A stretch of 64,000 nucleotides of DNA, taken from the NCBI RefSeq assembly GCF_025506355.1, contig NZ_JANZYP010000004.1, positions 115,667 to 179,666 on the forward strand, in the 5' to 3' direction. Made by a program: the position numbers and the translations under genes. Positions 61,550 through 64,000 of the stretch are shown here, in pieces. The notes below the pieces were generated by a model. It was given only the letters and a program-made list of their open reading frames with translations, was not told the DNA's origin and made no database searches. Position 1 is the first letter of the stretch. Each line of letters opens with the position of its first letter. The DNA is from Sphaerisporangium corydalis (lineage in GTDB: Bacteria; Actinomycetota; Actinomycetes; Streptosporangiales; Streptosporangiaceae).

Positions 61550-62296
61550 TCACCCCTCCAGCCGATCCAGGTGCCTCTCGGTGACCAGGTCGAACCGGAG
61601 GGCGATGGACACCAGGGCGGCCCGCTGCCAGTCGGCCTTCCCCGGCCCGTCCGCCGCCTTGACGCGCAGCTTGGTGCGTGCCAGGTAGTCGATGTGGAAG
61701 TTCACCGCCGCCCGGGTCAGGCCCGCGCACCCCGGCACCCCCCGCAGCCGGTCCAGCACCTCGGGCACGGTCGGGATCACCGACGAGGAGCAGTCGCGAA
61801 GGCGCGTCTCGCACAGGGCCACCAGCACGAGGAAGTACTTCGCCGACTCGTCCAGCGGGAACGCCGAAATCGTCGCGTCGCCGCCGGACGGCAGGTCCTG
61901 CGCCTCGCAGTCGATGAAACTGTGCTGGGAGGCGAAGACGAGGAACGAGCACGACCCGTCGGTCACCGGCACCACCACGCGGGCGAACTCGAACGGCACG
62001 GGGGCGTTCACCCGCCTCGGCGGCACCTTCACGAACTCGCCGCCGCCCTCGGGGTTCTCCACGACCAGGGTGGCGGTGCGGCTCAGGTTCGTGAGCAGCC
62101 AGTAGTCGTCCACCGCCCTGATGACCCCGGCCCGCCGGGACACCCCGGGGTGGCCGAGCGGGAAGTCGACCGGCGCCGACCGGCCGCCGCGCCCGAACAC
62201 GACCTCGCGGCCGGGCTGGACCTCCAGCGGCGGCGGCCCGCCGGCGGCCGGTCCGGCGCCGGGGCCGTTCTCGATCTGGAGCAGGACAGTACGCAT
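61550..62296 (-). CDS. FHA domain protein
   Basis: A 248-residue protein. The FHA phospho-threonine-binding fold (about 25-95) shows the GREVVFGRGGR strand with the key Arg, HPGVSRRAGVI (S-R contact) and LTNLSRTATLVV where the usual S-x-x-G-x-x-V-N loop lies. The C-terminal 130 residues are helical, with a possible winged-helix-like segment (TRAAVNFHIDYLARTKLRV). ATG 62296 follows GAGGG. The gene is tail to tail with the kinase fusion gene, 17 bases apart; the FHA domain probably reads phosphorylation by that kinase. Confidence 0.85.
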   Translation of the reverse strand: MRTVLLQIENGPGAGPAAGGPPPLEVQPGREVVFGRGGRSAPVDFPLGHPGVSRRAGVIRAVDDYWLLTNLSRTATLVVENPEGGGEFVKVPPRRVNAPVPFEFARVVVPVTDGSCSFLVFASQHSFIDCEAQDLPSGGDATISAFPLDESAKYFLVLVALCETRLRDCSSSVIPTVPEVLDRLRGVPGCAGLTRAAVNFHIDYLARTKLRVKAADGPGKADWQRAALVSIALRFDLVTERHLDRLEG

Positions 62297-62417
62297 GCGC
62301 GGCACCCTCGCGACATCCTGGAAGCTTCCAGGTACCCCCGCCCACACCCTACGTCGCACAATGACGTCGTTCGCAGAAGACGGCACCGGCGACAGCGCGA
62401 CGCAACGGGAGGCGTAG

Positions 62418-62561
62418 ATGCCGAGGACGCGGCACGTACAAGGATCGTCGGTGGTGTGGGCGGCGGCACTGTTCCTGACCATCGCCGGCACGGCGCCCGG
62501 CGCCGATCCCACACCGCCCAAGGACCCGGCCGTCACGACCGGCACGACCCGGACCGGCTAG
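62418..62561 (+). CDS. Small secreted peptide
   Basis: A 47-residue protein (MPRTRHVQGSSVVWAAALFL...) with a signal-peptide-like hydrophobic core (VVWAAALFLTIAGTAPGA) and a Pro/Thr-rich mature part of about 20 residues. GGGAGG five bases before the ATG is a convincing ribosome site. No cysteine in the mature part. It is divergent from the FHA gene (121 bases) and followed by a strong hairpin. No family; it could be a cell-wall-exposed peptide sensed by the neighbouring kinase, which is speculation. Confidence 0.55.
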   Translation: MPRTRHVQGSSVVWAAALFLTIAGTAPGADPTPPKDPAVTTGTTRTG

Positions 62562-62580
62562 TCCGTCACCACGAGGGGCC

Positions 62581-62608
62581 CGCCGGGTGCCGTCACAGGC
62601 ACCCGGCG
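62581..62608. terminator. Strong hairpin after the small secreted peptide gene
   Basis: CGCCGGGTGCC-GTCACA-GGCACCCGGCG, a perfect 11-bp stem, 19 bases past the stop. It may also serve the convergent CU044_5270 gene. Confidence 0.75.
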
Positions 62609-62674
62609 GAACGGTCACGGCCGTCCGGCGGGACCGGTCACGGTCACCCGGCCGATCCACCACAGGCACCCGGC

Positions 62675-62718
62675 GGATCCGTCACGGGCGGTCGCCGGAT
62701 CCGTCACGGGCGGTCGCC
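62675..62718. repeat. 22-bp perfect tandem repeat at a gene end
   Basis: Two identical units, 62675-62696 and 62697-62718, each with GGATCCGTCACGGG and CGGTCGCC. The second contains the CU044_5270 stop codon (62704-62706); the first lies just downstream. Related fragments (GGTCACGGTCACCCGGC) lie further left. Confidence 0.9.
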
Positions 62719-63714
62719 GGCGCGGTCCACGATGCCGGAGGCCAGTTCGGTCACCGTCCATACGCTTCCCGCGCGGAAGGCGATCTCGCCGTTGATCTCC
62801 TCGCCCCGCAGCCAGACCATGCGCGTGCCCAGGTACCGGAAGGTGCCCGGTTCCAGGATCACGTACCGGCGGGTCACCGGGCCGGTGTCGCGGAAGACCC
62901 CGAGCCCCTTGCGGCCCGACCCGTCCTGGACGTCCAGCTCGATCCGGACACCGGGGATCCTGGCCAGCGCCCGGTAGATCGCCGCCTCCAGCTTCGGCGG
63001 CATGACCGCCTGCTGCCCGAGGTAGACCGAGAGCACGCGGAACGCCCGCGCGTCGGCGTCCTCCGCGCCGGCCGTGCCCCCGGCGGTCTCCACCGGCAGG
63101 TTGATCCAGTGCAGGTCCGCGCTCACCCGGGCGAGCAGCTTGGCGGGGTCGGTGGGCAGCTTCCTGAGCCTCTCCGCGTACCGCTGCGGCGAGAGGTCGT
63201 CGTCACCGGGATCCGGCGGCACTTTCGAGATCCTCAGCCGCCCGTCGTCGCCGAACACCGCGGCCCGTTTGCCGTCGTAGCGGATCCACTCTTCCTGGAC
63301 GCGGCCCGCGTCCGGGCCGTTGGCCTGCTTGTCCATGCTCCTGGAGTACTGCCACTGGTCCGGCCTCGGGGTCGGCGAGGTCGAGCGCGACCCGGCGACG
63401 AGAGCCGCCCGCTCCAGCGTCACGGCGGTGCCGGCGTACCTGCCCGCCGCGCTCGGAGGCGCGCCGCCGGTCTGGCCGGGATGGGCGAACACGGCCACAA
63501 GCGCGGCCACGGCGGCGAACGCCGCGGCGAGCAGCAGCGGCCGGGGGAAGGCGCGGAGCCCGCGCCCGCGCGGTCCCGCCGCGGCACGGGCGGCGGAGAA
63601 CCGTCCGGCCTCCGGGCCCTCGGACATGAAGCGGGCGCGCGTGGCGGAGAGCCGGCCGGCGTCCGGCAGGGGGGCGTCCGCGCGCAGTTCACGAAGCGTC
63701 TTCAGATCATCCAC
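62704..63714 (-). CDS. CU044_5270 family membrane-anchored protein
   Basis: A 336-residue protein with one transmembrane segment (about 57-78; RPLLLAAAFAAVAALVAVF) and an extracellular C-terminal domain. The MDDLKTLRELRADAPLPD start and WQYSRSMDKQANGP-like middle match CU044_5270 family proteins, which normally follow ECF sigma genes in actinobacteria and may act as membrane-linked modulators. GTG 63714 overlaps the sigma gene end by eight bases and has GAGGAG upstream. The domain's mode of action is not known. Confidence 0.85.
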   Translation of the reverse strand: MDDLKTLRELRADAPLPDAGRLSATRARFMSEGPEAGRFSAARAAAGPRGRGLRAFPRPLLLAAAFAAVAALVAVFAHPGQTGGAPPSAAGRYAGTAVTLERAALVAGSRSTSPTPRPDQWQYSRSMDKQANGPDAGRVQEEWIRYDGKRAAVFGDDGRLRISKVPPDPGDDDLSPQRYAERLRKLPTDPAKLLARVSADLHWINLPVETAGGTAGAEDADARAFRVLSVYLGQQAVMPPKLEAAIYRALARIPGVRIELDVQDGSGRKGLGVFRDTGPVTRRYVILEPGTFRYLGTRMVWLRGEEINGEIAFRAGSVWTVTELASGIVDRAGDRP

Positions 63715-64000
63715 GGTCCTGCTCCTCGTCGAAAGCGGTGGGGTCGACCCCGCCCAGCGCGGCACGGGTCCTCTTCCTGGCCCGGTGCAGGCGCGACCGC
63801 ACCGTCCCGACCGGGATGCCGAGCGCGTGGGCGACCTCGTCGTAGGTGAGGTCGGCCCACGCGATCAGCAGCAGCACGTCGCGGTCGCCCGCCGACAACC
63901 CCGCGAGCGCGACCGCCAGGTCCCGGTGGGCGGCGGACGCGCTGACCTCGGCGTCGACACGTTCGGTGTAGCTCTCGGCGACGACGTCCACGCCCGTGCG
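63707..64000 (-). CDS. ECF-type sigma factor, C-terminal part (runs off the window)
   Basis: The last 97 codons of a sigma-70 family protein; the 5' part is beyond the window. Region 4 is complete: LAGLSAGDRDVLLLIAWADLTYDEVAHALGIPVGTVRSRLHRARKRTRAAL, with the region 4.2 recognition helix. Region 2 is not visible. The gene is co-translated with a CU044_5270 gene. Frame remains open to base 64000. Confidence 0.88.
   Translation of the reverse strand, partial: RTGVDVVAESYTERVDAEVSASAAHRDLAVALAGLSAGDRDVLLLIAWADLTYDEVAHALGIPVGTVRSRLHRARKRTRAALGGVDPTAFDEEQDRG

Overview
The window is GC-rich, densely coding DNA from an actinomycete. The best fit is the Streptosporangiales group (Nonomuraea/Streptosporangium-like). 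I infer this from two XRE + DUF397 regulator pairs, an SAV_915 protein, a CU044_5270 protein behind an ECF-type sigma factor, an MmyB-type regulator, many GTG/TTG starts, overlapping stop/start codons and several apparently leaderless genes. No rRNA, tRNA, phage, insertion sequence or CRISPR was seen. The window opens in a 15-base G run and ends inside a sigma factor gene.

Layout. 0-8.6 kb: a fasciclin-domain secreted protein, a GH2 glycosidase with two AbfB modules, a repeat-filled gap, DUF4166, SAV_915, RidA, a family 4 glycosyltransferase, and a divergent VOC/MarR pair with twin operators. 8.6-17.2 kb: a tandem GNAT protein, a first XRE + DUF397 locus with a divergent pair of small unknown genes, an unknown 318-residue protein, an aldo/keto reductase opposite its likely MmyB-type regulator, and a NarL-type two-component system. 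17.4-28 kb: a secreted LamG/DNRLRE protein followed by a 2,306-residue secreted RHS polymorphic toxin with a Hint domain and an unfamiliar A/T-richer C-terminal tip. 28-35.7 kb: a second XRE + DUF397 locus, a YefM/RelE-like toxin-antitoxin pair, a RING-finger protein with a TerD-like domain, a SAM methyltransferase with an internal repeat insert, and a subtilase. 36-43.4 kb: MFS, LysR, TetR and SRPBCC genes, a second two-component system with a repeat-expanded kinase, and a small protein followed by a DUF1036 protein. 43.4-57.3 kb: a peptide-type ABC operon without ATPases, a LuxR regulator, ATP-binding anti-sigma-like and STAS genes around a PPK2 gene, and a PucR regulator opposite a complete liv-type ABC operon. 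57.4-64 kb: a beta-propeller lipoprotein, a GH1 glucosidase, a Ser/Thr kinase fused to a lytic-transglycosylase-like domain beside an FHA protein, a small secreted peptide, and the CU044_5270/sigma pair.

The most unusual items are the kinase-transglycosylase fusion with its FHA neighbour, the RHS toxin tip with no evident immunity gene, the RING/TerD-like protein beside a toxin-antitoxin pair, an intergenic repeat found four times, and a 22-bp divergent intergenic region that appears to consist wholly of a symmetric operator/promoter. Functions are assigned from motifs read by eye; no database search was possible.
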